NCBI RefSeq assembly: GCF_016031655.1
Contig: NZ_JACCHQ010000025.1
Coordinates: 1-64,000, forward strand
Source of the DNA: Bradyrhizobium glycinis
GTDB lineage: Bacteria; Pseudomonadota; Alphaproteobacteria; Rhizobiales; Xanthobacteraceae
Length of the DNA stretch: 64,000 bases
Direction of reading: 5' to 3'
The translations under genes and the position numbers were made by a program. This document shows, piece by piece, positions 34,807-43,086 of the stretch. The first letter of the stretch is position 1. Every line of letters begins with the position of its first letter. Under the pieces are notes generated by a model. The model saw nothing but the letters and a program-made list of their open reading frames with translations. It did no database searches and was not told the DNA's origin.

Positions 34807-35571
34807 GTGCCTGCAATTCTAATTGTTGATGGGCATAGTGTTTATCGCAGCGGCCTCCGTGATGTGATTGAGGCCCGCCTCAAGAAGTCTCGCGTCTTAG
34901 ACGCGCCGCAACTCGCGAATTTCGAGCTGCAGACAAATATAGATTTGATCCTGATTGATCAGGATTGCCTGAATCAGCATTCGCTTGAGGTTCTGTCCGA
35001 GATTGTCGACTTGAGGCCGGCTACTCGCATTGCGGTGATGTCGGCTTCGAGCAGGCGCGCGGACGTGCTGAAATGCCTTTCGGCTGGGTTTCACGGGTTT
35101 TTGCCCAAGCTTCAGTCGGATGAGGAATTGCTGTCCGCGATCGGCGATCTGTTGACCGGGCGCATCTATGTTCCGCGGTGGCTGGCCGATGACGACGTCA
35201 GCCGGCCGGAGCCACCTCAGGCCGTCAACCTCAAATTGGAATCTCTGCGATTGACGCGCCGGCAGAACGAAATCCTTCCATTGCTGGCTCAGGGAATGTC
35301 GAACAAGGAGATTGCGCGCGAGCTGAGCATCGCGGAGGGGACCAGCAAGATCCATACGGCGGCGCTCCTGCGCGCGCTTTCTGCTCGCAATCGGACCGAG
35401 GCAGCCTTCATGGCCGCCAAGCTTGTCGGGCCCAGGGACAGGTTGGCCAGCAGAATGAAAAGCAAGAGATTCCTGATCGACCAGGATAAGAGCGCAAGCC
35501 CCGACATGGTCGTCGGCGACCGACGGGCGCAGCCAATGGATCGATTTGTCCTTCGAAGACCGGCCGGGTGA
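34807..35571 (+). CDS. NarL/LuxR-type response regulator
   Basis: A 254-residue regulator starting at GTG 34807. Residues 1-120 are receiver-like: ILIVDGHSVYRSGLRDVI, the phospho-acceptor candidate Asp51 in DLILIDQD, and the conserved Lys101 in GFLPK. The acidic pocket is incomplete, since only Asp8 is present and the second acid is Gly9. Residues about 145-205 are a LuxR/GerE helix-turn-helix (LTRRQNEILPLLAQGMSNKEIARELSIAEGTSKIHTAALLRAL). The tail to 254 is basic and unstructured. No histidine kinase lies in the window. Being inside the EPS locus, it may regulate it; its binding site is not known. Confidence 0.85.
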   Translation: MPAILIVDGHSVYRSGLRDVIEARLKKSRVLDAPQLANFELQTNIDLILIDQDCLNQHSLEVLSEIVDLRPATRIAVMSASSRRADVLKCLSAGFHGFLPKLQSDEELLSAIGDLLTGRIYVPRWLADDDVSRPEPPQAVNLKLESLRLTRRQNEILPLLAQGMSNKEIARELSIAEGTSKIHTAALLRALSARNRTEAAFMAAKLVGPRDRLASRMKSKRFLIDQDKSASPDMVVGDRRAQPMDRFVLRRPAG

Positions 35572-36433
35572 CCGCTGAATTTTCTCGCGCCGTCACAGCC
35601 GAGCCGGCCTCGCAGGAGACAAAGCCGGTACCGAAGCACGTAGCCAAGCCGCTGGATCAGGGCAGCTTGTTCTGAGGCGCGCCCCACCCTCGGTGTCATT
35701 CCCCGCGAAGGCCGGGACCCAATACTCCCCAGGAAGAAGATTGGCGAAGACTCGTGGTTCGGTACTCGAGAACTGTGGTCGCCTTGATGTAATTCCGGAC
35801 TCTATTCCTGGTGACGGTGGAGCTCGCTCAAGCGACGTCGACCGCGCTATGATCTTGCATCTTGTGGGTTGGCAGCTTTGTGAGGTGAGAGCCTCGTCGA
35901 AGCGAGGGCGACTGGCGACGACGTCTGCTGGTCGCCGAAAGACGAGATGCCGCTCGATGTCGTCCGGAACGATCTTGCCCGACGGTCTCCACGAGGTACA
36001 TCACGGCTGACCCGATCAAGGTTTCTCAACGCCATTCGCAGCTGTTGCGGCGCCAGCTCGTGCGCAAGGCGCTAGCGAGCGTCTGCGAAGAGACCTGTGG
36101 GAAGGGCCTCGGGGCGCTTGTGGCTTCCGATCAAATCGTGTTGAACGGACAATTAGCGCTCTTCAGCTGCGAGTCCTCGAGAATTCGACCCGAGAAAGGA
36201 CGCTGTGCAATCGGGCGCAGGTGGCACAAGTTTGAGCGCTTTCGCTGCAAGTCTGCACGAGCCTATTGCTCGTTTGAACGTGGCGTAGCCAGCGAATAGT
36301 TTCTTCGGCCGGATGGACTAGTCCGAACGGATTAGTCGGAACCGGAAAAATTCTAACGCATTCGCCTGAATATCCTTCGGACCAGGAGCGCCTACACTTC
36401 AGCGTATTGGAATACGTGCTGAGGTGAGTTCAA
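35572..36433. other. 860-base non-coding region before the crp-like gene
   Basis: No convincing gene. A phrase at about 35693 (GTCATTCCCCGCGAAGGCCG) resembles a widely dispersed intergenic repeat. Close to the crp-like gene are a palindrome GGACTAGTCC at 36316-36325 and the dyad at 36403. Confidence 0.4.
36403..36416. promoter_or_regulatory. Dyad upstream of crp-like gene
   Basis: CGTATTGGAATACG, symmetric except for the central GG, ends 17 bases before the ATG at 36434. It could be an operator for repression of the regulator gene. It differs from the TTGAC palindromes, so another protein would bind it. Confidence 0.4.
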
Positions 36434-37099
36434 ATGCTTAGAGAAACCACTTTCATCCAGGACAGTAGACCTCCTTCCCTCGTTCATAGATCAACCAACG
36501 CTCCCGATTTTCGGCGCCCTTCCACGTCTTTCGTCCCCCGTTGCAGGGCTCTTTTTTGGGAAGGAGAGGAACAAGCTCAGAAGATTCAGATCGTCGAGGG
36601 GGTCGTGCGGGCCGTTCGCCTTCTCGAGAACGGAAACCGCCAGATACTCGCCTTCTACTGGCCTGGCGATGTCGTCATGCCCACCCATTCGACCCATCAG
36701 CAGTTCACAGCGGAGGCCGTGACGGATTGTCGCGTCATCCGATCGAGGACTTCCGGTGTGTGCCGGAGCGACGATCCGTGTGGTGCCCACCAGGTGCTGG
36801 CAGATACGCTCACCCTGGTGATGACCATGAGCCAAAAGAACTGTGTGGCCCGCATAGCATGGCTCTTGTTGCGCATTCGGCCGCACCTGCCTGCCGATCC
36901 CAAACGTCCTGGCGCGCTCCGGCTTCAATTGCCACGAGCCGATATCGCTGATCACGTTGGGACGTCGCTCGAAACGGTTTGCCGGACCCTGGCCGAGTTC
37001 AAGGCGAAGAAGGTCATCGACCTTCCCAATCGCAAGACGATCAAGTTCATCGATCTTGAGGGACTTGCGAGGATTTCGAACGGGCGTTCCGCTGATTGA
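36434..37099 (+). CDS. Crp/Fnr family transcriptional regulator
   Basis: A 221-residue regulator with GAGGTGAG before the ATG. Residues about 35-105 are a cNMP-type sensor fold (ALFWEGEEQAQKIQIVEGVVRAVRLLENGNRQILAFYWPGDVV). Residues about 115-150 are the dimer helix. Residues about 160-213 are the winged helix HTH_Crp (LPRADIADHVGTSLETVCRTLAEFKAKKVIDLPNRKTIKFID). The recognition helix has E180-x-x-C183-R184, the FNR/FixK-like arrangement that reads TTGA half-sites. FNR's N-terminal iron-sulfur cysteine cluster is absent, so it is FixK-like rather than FNR. I infer that it binds the six TTGAC palindromes of this locus. Effector unknown. Confidence 0.85.
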   Translation: MLRETTFIQDSRPPSLVHRSTNAPDFRRPSTSFVPRCRALFWEGEEQAQKIQIVEGVVRAVRLLENGNRQILAFYWPGDVVMPTHSTHQQFTAEAVTDCRVIRSRTSGVCRSDDPCGAHQVLADTLTLVMTMSQKNCVARIAWLLLRIRPHLPADPKRPGALRLQLPRADIADHVGTSLETVCRTLAEFKAKKVIDLPNRKTIKFIDLEGLARISNGRSAD

Positions 37100-37227
37100 G
37101 CGAATGGTGTTGAGAGCGTCCTGCCGCGAACTGGTTCTATAGTTCGCGGCGATGCATTTTCGAATGTCGGGCGTGATCAGATGAGATCAAAGCCGACACA
37201 ATCGCTGGCGCGTCAGTCCTTGATCGA

Positions 37228-38643
37228 TCAACCGCATTCTTGCTCGCCTGAACGGTGAATGTCCGATTTTGGCGTTGCGACCGCGACAAGCGTGGCTCGT
37301 CGACGGAATACCGGCGCGACCGACCGGCCAATCAAATGAGCTTCCGGCCCGTCCGCCAATGCCCTCTGATATACGGCGAGTGCGCCGTCGATGGCCTCGA
37401 TGGTCCGGTCGATATCATCGTTGGAATGGGAATAGCTCGTGACCAGAGAGGGCGCCAGCAAGCCGCGGCGGATCGTCTCCTGGAGAAACAACGTGCGGAA
37501 GATCTGTGACGGTATGCCGTCGCGATCGCAACAGGCATAGACCAGATTGGACGCCCGGCCGGCGAGCTTGAAGTAACCGGTCAGTCCACGTCGCTGCGTG
37601 GCGTCTTCGATGCCCGCCTTGAGGCGGCTTCCTTGGCGGTGGAGCATCTCGATGACCGGTTCGTCCCGATAGGTGTCCATGACGGCCAAGGCCGCAGCCA
37701 AGGCGTGAGTCTCGGCGCCATGTGTCGTCGAAAGCAGGAAGACGCGATCGCGATCGTGATCGAGGCCGCCCAGCTCCATGATTTCGCGCTTGCCGAGCAA
37801 CGCAGAAATGGCGATGCCGTTGCCCAACGCCTTGCCGAAGGTCGATAGATCGGCCTCTATTCCATGGTGACGCTGGGCACAGCACTCCGGCCATCGAAAG
37901 CCAGTGATCATCTCGTCGATGATCAAAAGCGCACCGTTCCGATGACAGAGTTCGCGCAGCGCGGCGAGATAGCCTGGCGCCGGCGGCACTTCCTTTTCGG
38001 CTTCGAGGATCAGGGCTGCCATCCGGCCGGGGTGCCGGACGAAGAGCGCCTCCGCTGAGGACAGGTCATTGTACCGGAAGCCCTGTGTCAGCTGCGCCGT
38101 CGTCTCGGGAATTCCGGCGTTCATAGAGGTCGTGCAGATCGCCCAGTCGTCGTAGGAGAAGAAGGGATGGTCGGAGCAAAGCGCGACCATGTCCCGGCCC
38201 GTGTATGCTCGGGCAAGCCGGATTGCAGCCGTCGTGGCCGTCGATCCGTCCTTGGTGAATTTCGCCATGTCGGCGCCGGGGACGAGCGCGATCAGGCGCT
38301 CGGCACATTCGACCTCGAGCGCCGACGGCCGCGTAAAGTTTGTGCCTCGTGACATTTGCGCGACTGCGGCGTTCACGACCGCTGGAAAGCCATGGCCCAG
38401 CGACACTGCGCGCAGGCCCATTCCGTATTCGATGAACTCGTTGCCGTCGACGTCCCATACATGGCAGCCCGAGCCTCTCGAGATGAAGCCTGGCGCGAGG
38501 AGCGGATATTGATCGTCGCCCTTCGCGTAGGTATGTGCTCCGCCTGGAATTGCAGTTCGCGCTCGAAATCGCAGCGCTCCCGACTTTTCGAAACTGACTG
38601 GGTGTGATTCTGAAAAGAAACGTGACCTAATGTTCATCATCAA
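37228..38643 (-). CDS. Class III aminotransferase, glutamate-1-semialdehyde aminomutase-like
   Basis: A 471-residue PLP enzyme of aminotransferase class III. Motifs: IPGGAHTYAKGDDQYP, HVWDVDGNEFIEYGMGLRAVSLGHG, FTKDGSTATTAAIRLARAYTGRD, LIIDEMITGFRW with the PLP-binding Asp, and STFGKALGNG with the Schiff-base Lys. It resembles HemL but lies in a sugar cassette and has an unusual C-terminal extension (about 40 residues). Relatives in polysaccharide loci are thought to act on sugars or on small amino acids that decorate them. True HemL function is unlikely here. It is convergent with the crp-like gene. Confidence 0.85.
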   Translation of the reverse strand: MMMNIRSRFFSESHPVSFEKSGALRFRARTAIPGGAHTYAKGDDQYPLLAPGFISRGSGCHVWDVDGNEFIEYGMGLRAVSLGHGFPAVVNAAVAQMSRGTNFTRPSALEVECAERLIALVPGADMAKFTKDGSTATTAAIRLARAYTGRDMVALCSDHPFFSYDDWAICTTSMNAGIPETTAQLTQGFRYNDLSSAEALFVRHPGRMAALILEAEKEVPPAPGYLAALRELCHRNGALLIIDEMITGFRWPECCAQRHHGIEADLSTFGKALGNGIAISALLGKREIMELGGLDHDRDRVFLLSTTHGAETHALAAALAVMDTYRDEPVIEMLHRQGSRLKAGIEDATQRRGLTGYFKLAGRASNLVYACCDRDGIPSQIFRTLFLQETIRRGLLAPSLVTSYSHSNDDIDRTIEAIDGALAVYQRALADGPEAHLIGRSVAPVFRRRATLVAVATPKSDIHRSGEQECG

Positions 38644-38981
38644 AGCCCTCGCAACGCGTGATTTGTGAAAACCGCAATTACGCGCCGCCCGAGCGTATTT
38701 GAGGACTCAAGAACGCTGGGAACTTGAGGATTCTCAACTTGGCGCCAGCCGTGACCGGGATTCCGGGCGATTGCCGCAGTGCGGTGAGCGCAGAGCTAGC
38801 CGACCTTTCGGCATTCCCCAGGCGTGGGGGACGGAGCGGCTCAGCCGGGGGGTGCCTCACCGCTCCCGCGGCGTCATTTGAACGCCGCCCTTGCATGGCC
38901 CGCCGTTATTGAGCTTTGTCAGGTTTGCGAGCCCGGCCCTGGCTAATCTGCCGTGAGGTCACGTCACAGATTGAGCGGGCA
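38644..38981. other. Intergenic region of divergent units
   Basis: About 340 bases between the aminotransferase and a short membrane-protein gene. No TTGAC palindrome is present. I see no gene. Confidence 0.4.
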
Positions 38982-39149
38982 ATGTCTGAATTCGATCAAG
39001 TCAGGACCGCAAACTACGCAACCCAGTTCAGGGCCACCCTCGACTGGCCCGTCCTCGCCATCGCAGTTGCGCTGGTCAGCGTCGTTGCGTGGGATCTCGC
39101 CCTGCTATGGCTTGCCGTCAAGCTTTGCCGGATCATGTTTCTGTCGTAG
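38982..39149 (+). CDS. Small single-span membrane protein
   Basis: A 55-residue protein: a polar N terminus (MSEFDQVRTANYATQFRATL) followed by one strong hydrophobic helix (VLAIAVALVSVVAWDLALLWLAVKL) and a short end (CRIMFLS). The frame is open upstream to 38916, but the ATG at 38982 gives a compact protein. It ends 21 bases before the 3,5-epimerase gene. No known family; I cannot exclude that it is not a real gene. Confidence 0.45.
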   Translation: MSEFDQVRTANYATQFRATLDWPVLAIAVALVSVVAWDLALLWLAVKLCRIMFLS

Positions 39150-39170
39150 CTGAACCTATTCATCCGCCGC

Positions 39171-39752
39171 ATGACATTTTCCGAAACAATCCTCGCCGGC
39201 GCCTACACGGTGGAGATCGATAGGCATCAGGACAGCCGCGGATACTTCGCTCGGGTGTTTTGCGCCGACACATTCCTCGCGCACGGTCTCAAGCCCGTGG
39301 TTGCGCAGGGAAGTATCAGCTACAACGCGAAGCGCGGCACTTTGCGCGGGCTGCATTTTCAGTATCCGCCCGTTGCCGAGAACAAGTATGTCCGATGCAC
39401 CAAGGGGGCGGTGGCCGACGTCATCGTCGACCTGCGGCCGGAATCGCCAACCTATCTGCGGCACGTCACCGTCAACCTCTCCGCCGACAATGGCCGCGGG
39501 CTCTACATCCCGGAGCGCTTCGCGCATGGATTCGTCACGCTCACTGACGATACGGAGCTGATCTACCTCATTAGCAACTATCACACGCCGGGAGCAGAAG
39601 GCGGGCTGCCGCATGACGATCCTTCGCTCGGAATTTCCTGGCCGGCAGAGGTGCGCGTGCTCTCGGACCGTGACAGAACATGGAAGCCCTACAGCGATAT
39701 CGCAGACGAGCTGAAGGCCCGTATGAATGTCGCCGGCTCCAGGATGTCGTAG
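39171..39752 (+). CDS. dTDP-4-dehydrorhamnose 3,5-epimerase family (RfbC-like)
   Basis: A 193-residue cupin-fold sugar epimerase. Motifs of the RmlC family: DSRGYFARVFCADTF, QGSISYNAKRGTLRGLHFQYPP with the catalytic His, KYVRCTKGAVADVIVDLRP, LYIPERFAHGFVTLTDDTELIYLIS, and YHTPGAEGGLPHDDPSLGISWP. Because the cassette starts with a cytidylyltransferase, the substrate is more likely a CDP-4-keto-6-deoxysugar than dTDP-linked. It prepares the keto sugar for C-methylation or reduction by neighbours. Confidence 0.9.
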   Translation: MTFSETILAGAYTVEIDRHQDSRGYFARVFCADTFLAHGLKPVVAQGSISYNAKRGTLRGLHFQYPPVAENKYVRCTKGAVADVIVDLRPESPTYLRHVTVNLSADNGRGLYIPERFAHGFVTLTDDTELIYLISNYHTPGAEGGLPHDDPSLGISWPAEVRVLSDRDRTWKPYSDIADELKARMNVAGSRMS

Positions 39753-39786
39753 GTGAGGGCTCGTGTTCCGCAAAAGTGAACGTGAC

Positions 39787-39800
39787 TTGACGGCCGTCAA
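39787..39800. promoter_or_regulatory. EPS-locus palindrome, copy 5 (perfect)
   Basis: TTGACGGCCGTCAA, identical to copy 2. It lies 68 bases before the methyltransferase ATG at 39868, showing that a promoter probably separates this gene from the 3,5-epimerase. Confidence 0.7.
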
Positions 39801-39867
39801 TAGCTTTGCCCCGGACAACGCTAGCCTTTCGGTGACATCACAGATTGCCACCGGCAGGAGCCACAGA

Positions 39868-41157
39868 ATGCTGAAGGAAGCGGCATCTACCCTCAACGTC
39901 AAGTCCCCAACCGCGCAAGCCATAGAGTTGAGCTGTTGTCGTTTCTGCAACGCGCCCCTTGAACGCGTGTTCATCGATCTCGGAATGTCTCCGTTGGCGA
40001 ATTCATATCTTCGCAACGAGAAGGCCAAGCAGGACGAGCGTTTCTTTCCGCTGCGGGCCTACGTTTGCGGAGAGTGCTTCCTCGTCCAACTCGAGGAATG
40101 GGAGGCGCCGGAGAATATCTTTGGAGACTATGCCTACTTTTCGTCCTATAGCGATTCATGGCTGCAGCACGCCAAGTCGTACGTCTCCCGGGTCATCGAA
40201 AGGTTCGGAATCGGGGCGAACAGCAAGGTCGTCGAGATCGCGAGCAACGACGGCTATTTGCTGCAATACTTCGTCGAAGCCGATGTGCCGGTTCTAGGCA
40301 TCGAGCCGGCCCAGAACGTCGCCGCCGTTGCGCGCGCGAAGGGCATTCCGACCCGTGTGGAATTCTTCGGTGAACGTGTAGCACGTACCTTGCGACGCGA
40401 GGGGCTGCGCGCCGATCTGCTGATCGGAAACAACGTCCTGGCTCACGTGCCGAACTTGAACGACTTCGTCAAAGGCATGAGCGTTCTTCTTGCTGATTCC
40501 GGTGTTATCACGATGGAATTCCCCCATCTGATGCGTCTGTTTGACGAATGCCAGATCGACACGATCTATCATGAGCATTTTTCGTACTTCTCGTTCATCG
40601 CCGTCGAGAAGATCTTTGCGGCACATGGCTTGACCTTGTTCGACGTCGAAGAGTTGCCGACCCATGGTGGTTCGTTGCGAATCTATGCTCAGCACGCCAA
40701 CAAGGGATGGCACCCGATTTCCCATCGGGTCGTGGATCTCAGACGCCGCGAAATCGACGCCGGATATGCCAATCTCGATTACTACGACGCGTTCGAAGAG
40801 CGCGCCATGCAGACCAGGCAAAAGCTTCTTTCCTTTCTCGAGGAGGCAAAGCGACAGGGCAAGCGCGTCGTCGGCTATGGCGCCCCTGCCAAGGGAAATA
40901 CTCTCTTGAACTACTGCGGCATTACCACTGATCTCATTGAGTATACGGTCGACCGGAACCCGCACAAGCAGGGGTCGTTGCTGCCGGGGTCGCACATTCC
41001 AATTTTCGAGCCCGAGCGCATCAACGTGACGAAGCCGGACTACATCCTCATTCTGCCCTGGAACCTGAAGCGGGAGATTGTCAGCCAGCTGTCGTTCGCC
41101 CGCAGCTGGGGCGCTCAGTTCGTCGTGCCCATTCCCGAACCCAGGATCGTGGATTGA
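39868..41157 (+). CDS. Sugar C-methyltransferase (class I SAM)
   Basis: A 429-residue three-part methyltransferase of the type that puts a methyl branch on C-3 of keto-deoxysugars. N-terminal zinc-binding region: CCRFCNAPLERVFIDLGMSPLANSYL and CGECFLVQLEEWEAP. Middle SAM domain: KVVEIASNDGYLLQYFVEADVPVLGIEPAQNVAAVARAKGI, NNVLAHVPNLNDFVKGM. C-terminal domain: GYGAPAKGNTLLNYCGI, YTVDRNPHKQGSLLPGSHIPIF, PDYILILPWNLKREI. The EHFSYFS segment carries catalytic His/Tyr candidates. The ATG at 39868 fits best, since the frame open to 39763 would run through palindrome copy 5. Confidence 0.92.
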   Translation: MLKEAASTLNVKSPTAQAIELSCCRFCNAPLERVFIDLGMSPLANSYLRNEKAKQDERFFPLRAYVCGECFLVQLEEWEAPENIFGDYAYFSSYSDSWLQHAKSYVSRVIERFGIGANSKVVEIASNDGYLLQYFVEADVPVLGIEPAQNVAAVARAKGIPTRVEFFGERVARTLRREGLRADLLIGNNVLAHVPNLNDFVKGMSVLLADSGVITMEFPHLMRLFDECQIDTIYHEHFSYFSFIAVEKIFAAHGLTLFDVEELPTHGGSLRIYAQHANKGWHPISHRVVDLRRREIDAGYANLDYYDAFEERAMQTRQKLLSFLEEAKRQGKRVVGYGAPAKGNTLLNYCGITTDLIEYTVDRNPHKQGSLLPGSHIPIFEPERINVTKPDYILILPWNLKREIVSQLSFARSWGAQFVVPIPEPRIVD

Positions 41158-41186
41158 GTCAATCGGGATCCTAGGGGAGGGGACGC

Positions 41187-42548
41187 ATGGACGATATAGC
41201 AGGGCATGCAGACCTCGCTGATCTCAGGGAGAGTGACGCGGCCGTTGACCTGTCGGCGGACGAGACCGGGCGTGCGCTCCACGAGTTTATCGCAGACATG
41301 TATCCCATCGCCCGGAGCATAACGGGGGATGGTGTCCGAAGAACGATCGATCTCATCCGAAACCATATCCCGCTTACCACCTGCGAGGTCCCGTCCGGCC
41401 TCCAGGTATTTGACTGGACCGTTCCACCGGAGTGGAACGTGCGCGATGCGTACGTCAAGAACAGCGCCGGCGAGCGCGTGATCGACTTCAATGAGTCGAA
41501 CCTGCACCTTCTTGGCTACAGCATGCCGGTGAGGGCGCGCATGACGCTCGAGGAGCTCAAGCCTCACCTCTATTCGGATCCGGATAAGCCGGACTGGATC
41601 CCCTATCGGACCAGCTATTACAAGGAGACCTGGGGCTTCTGTCTGTCGCACAATCAACTATTGGCGATGCAGGAGGACGACTACGAGATCTGCATCGATG
41701 CGGATCTCGCTCCGGGCCATCTGACTTACGGGGATCTGAGACTGCTTGGTCGGACCTCGGAGGAGGTGCTGATCTCCTGCCATATCTGTCATCCGTCGCT
41801 CTGCAATGACAACCTGTCCGGAATCGCGGTGGCAACGGCGCTCGCCCAGCACCTGCGGAAGATGGAGCTCAGGTACACTTATCGCTTCGTGTTCGTTCCG
41901 GGCACGATCGGGGCGATCACCTGGCTGGCCCTCAACGAGGCACACGTCGGCCGCGTGAAGCATGGATTTGTGTTGACCTGCGCCGGCGATGCGGGGGCGA
42001 TGACCTATAAGAAGAGCCGCCGCGGCAATGCGGAGATCGATCGCGCCTGGTCTTACGTGCTTGAGCAGAGCGGCGAACCGCACGAAATTCAGGAGTTTTC
42101 ACCTTACGGCTACGACGAGCGGCAATATTGCTCGCCCGGCTTCAACCTCCCGATCGGCACCGTGATGCGAACGCCCTTCGGCAAGTTCGCGGAGTATCAC
42201 AGCTCGGCCGACAATCTGGACTTTGTTCGTCCCGCTGCGTTGTACGATACCCTGACGAAGGCGATCGCAGCTATCGATGTCATCGAGAACAACGTCTGCT
42301 TTCACAACGAAAAACCGTTCTGCGAACCAAAATTGGGCAATTATGGCCTTTACCGTGGACTCGGCGGGCTCGCGGCCGGAGACTTCCAGATGGCGCTGTT
42401 GTGGGTCCTGAATATGTCGGACGGGAATTATTCGCTCCTCGATATCGCCGAACGATCCAAGTTGCCTTGGGGTACGATAAAGGAGGCCGCGGCCGGGCTG
42501 AGGGCGGCTGGTCTCATCCAGCAAATCGAGCCGCGCCCGAAGAATTAG
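41187..42548 (+). CDS. DUF4910 / aminopeptidase-like protein
   Basis: A 453-residue protein of the DUF4910/DUF2172 type with an M28-like zinc peptidase core. The metal-site region is ISCHICHPSLCNDNLSGIAVA, with the second half in DAGAMTYKKS and YGYDERQYCSPGFNLPIG, and a final EYHSSADNLDFV. A winged-helix-like C terminus follows (LLDIAERSKLPWGTIKEAAAGLRAAGLI). Members recur in polysaccharide loci beside C-methyltransferase and rfbF genes, with no proven role; amide hydrolysis or transfer on an aminosugar is possible. It follows the methyltransferase by 29 bases. No signal peptide, so cytoplasmic. Confidence 0.85.
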   Translation: MDDIAGHADLADLRESDAAVDLSADETGRALHEFIADMYPIARSITGDGVRRTIDLIRNHIPLTTCEVPSGLQVFDWTVPPEWNVRDAYVKNSAGERVIDFNESNLHLLGYSMPVRARMTLEELKPHLYSDPDKPDWIPYRTSYYKETWGFCLSHNQLLAMQEDDYEICIDADLAPGHLTYGDLRLLGRTSEEVLISCHICHPSLCNDNLSGIAVATALAQHLRKMELRYTYRFVFVPGTIGAITWLALNEAHVGRVKHGFVLTCAGDAGAMTYKKSRRGNAEIDRAWSYVLEQSGEPHEIQEFSPYGYDERQYCSPGFNLPIGTVMRTPFGKFAEYHSSADNLDFVRPAALYDTLTKAIAAIDVIENNVCFHNEKPFCEPKLGNYGLYRGLGGLAAGDFQMALLWVLNMSDGNYSLLDIAERSKLPWGTIKEAAAGLRAAGLIQQIEPRPKN

Positions 42549-42671
42549 TGTGGTCAAGGCGAGGCGCATCTGGCGCGCCGACAGGACCCGAGACGGCGGA
42601 ATGCCAACCGTTTGGACCCATCTGCTGGTGATCGCTCGCTTGCCCGAATTCGAGCCGGCACGGACGAGCAC

Positions 42672-43052
42672 ATGGCCATGATCCAAAGGGCCGCCACCAT
42701 CTTCGGGTGGGCGGCACTCGTATTTATCACATTTGCAACGCTATCCCCGATTCAGAGCCGCCCGACATTGGCCGGCCTTCGGGTCGAGCACTTCGCTGCC
42801 TTTGCCGTAACGGGCTTTGCCCTTGCGTTCGGCGCGCCACATCGCACACGAGGCATCGCTGTCATGATGATCGTCAGCGCGGTTATTCTCGAAAGTGTCC
42901 AGCTGCTAACGCCAGATCGGCATGCCCGGCTTCTCGATGCCCTCGTGAAGGCCATCGGAGCGGTCTGCGGGGTCGGCGCCAGCCGTCTGGCTCTCGGCTG
43001 GGCATTTTCGATCGAACCCCGCACGTCGGCATCCGCGAAACGTCATCGCTAG
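42672..43052 (+). CDS. VanZ-like small membrane protein
   Basis: A 126-residue membrane protein with about four helices: AATIFGWAALVFITFATLSP, HFAAFAVTGFALAFG, GIAVMMIVSAVILESVQLLTPDRHARLLDALVKAIGAVCGVG. The E-S-x-Q-x-x-x-P-x-R and D-x-x-x-N-type motifs (ESVQLLTPDRHARLLDALVKAIG) match the VanZ-like family, though the usual Asn is Lys. Such proteins are frequent in EPS loci, function unknown. Last gene of the + strand block, convergent with the HlyD-like gene. Confidence 0.75.
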   Translation: MAMIQRAATIFGWAALVFITFATLSPIQSRPTLAGLRVEHFAAFAVTGFALAFGAPHRTRGIAVMMIVSAVILESVQLLTPDRHARLLDALVKAIGAVCGVGASRLALGWAFSIEPRTSASAKRHR

Positions 43053-43086
43053 CAAGCCGGGCTGCTTTGGAACTGCGGCTGGCGCG

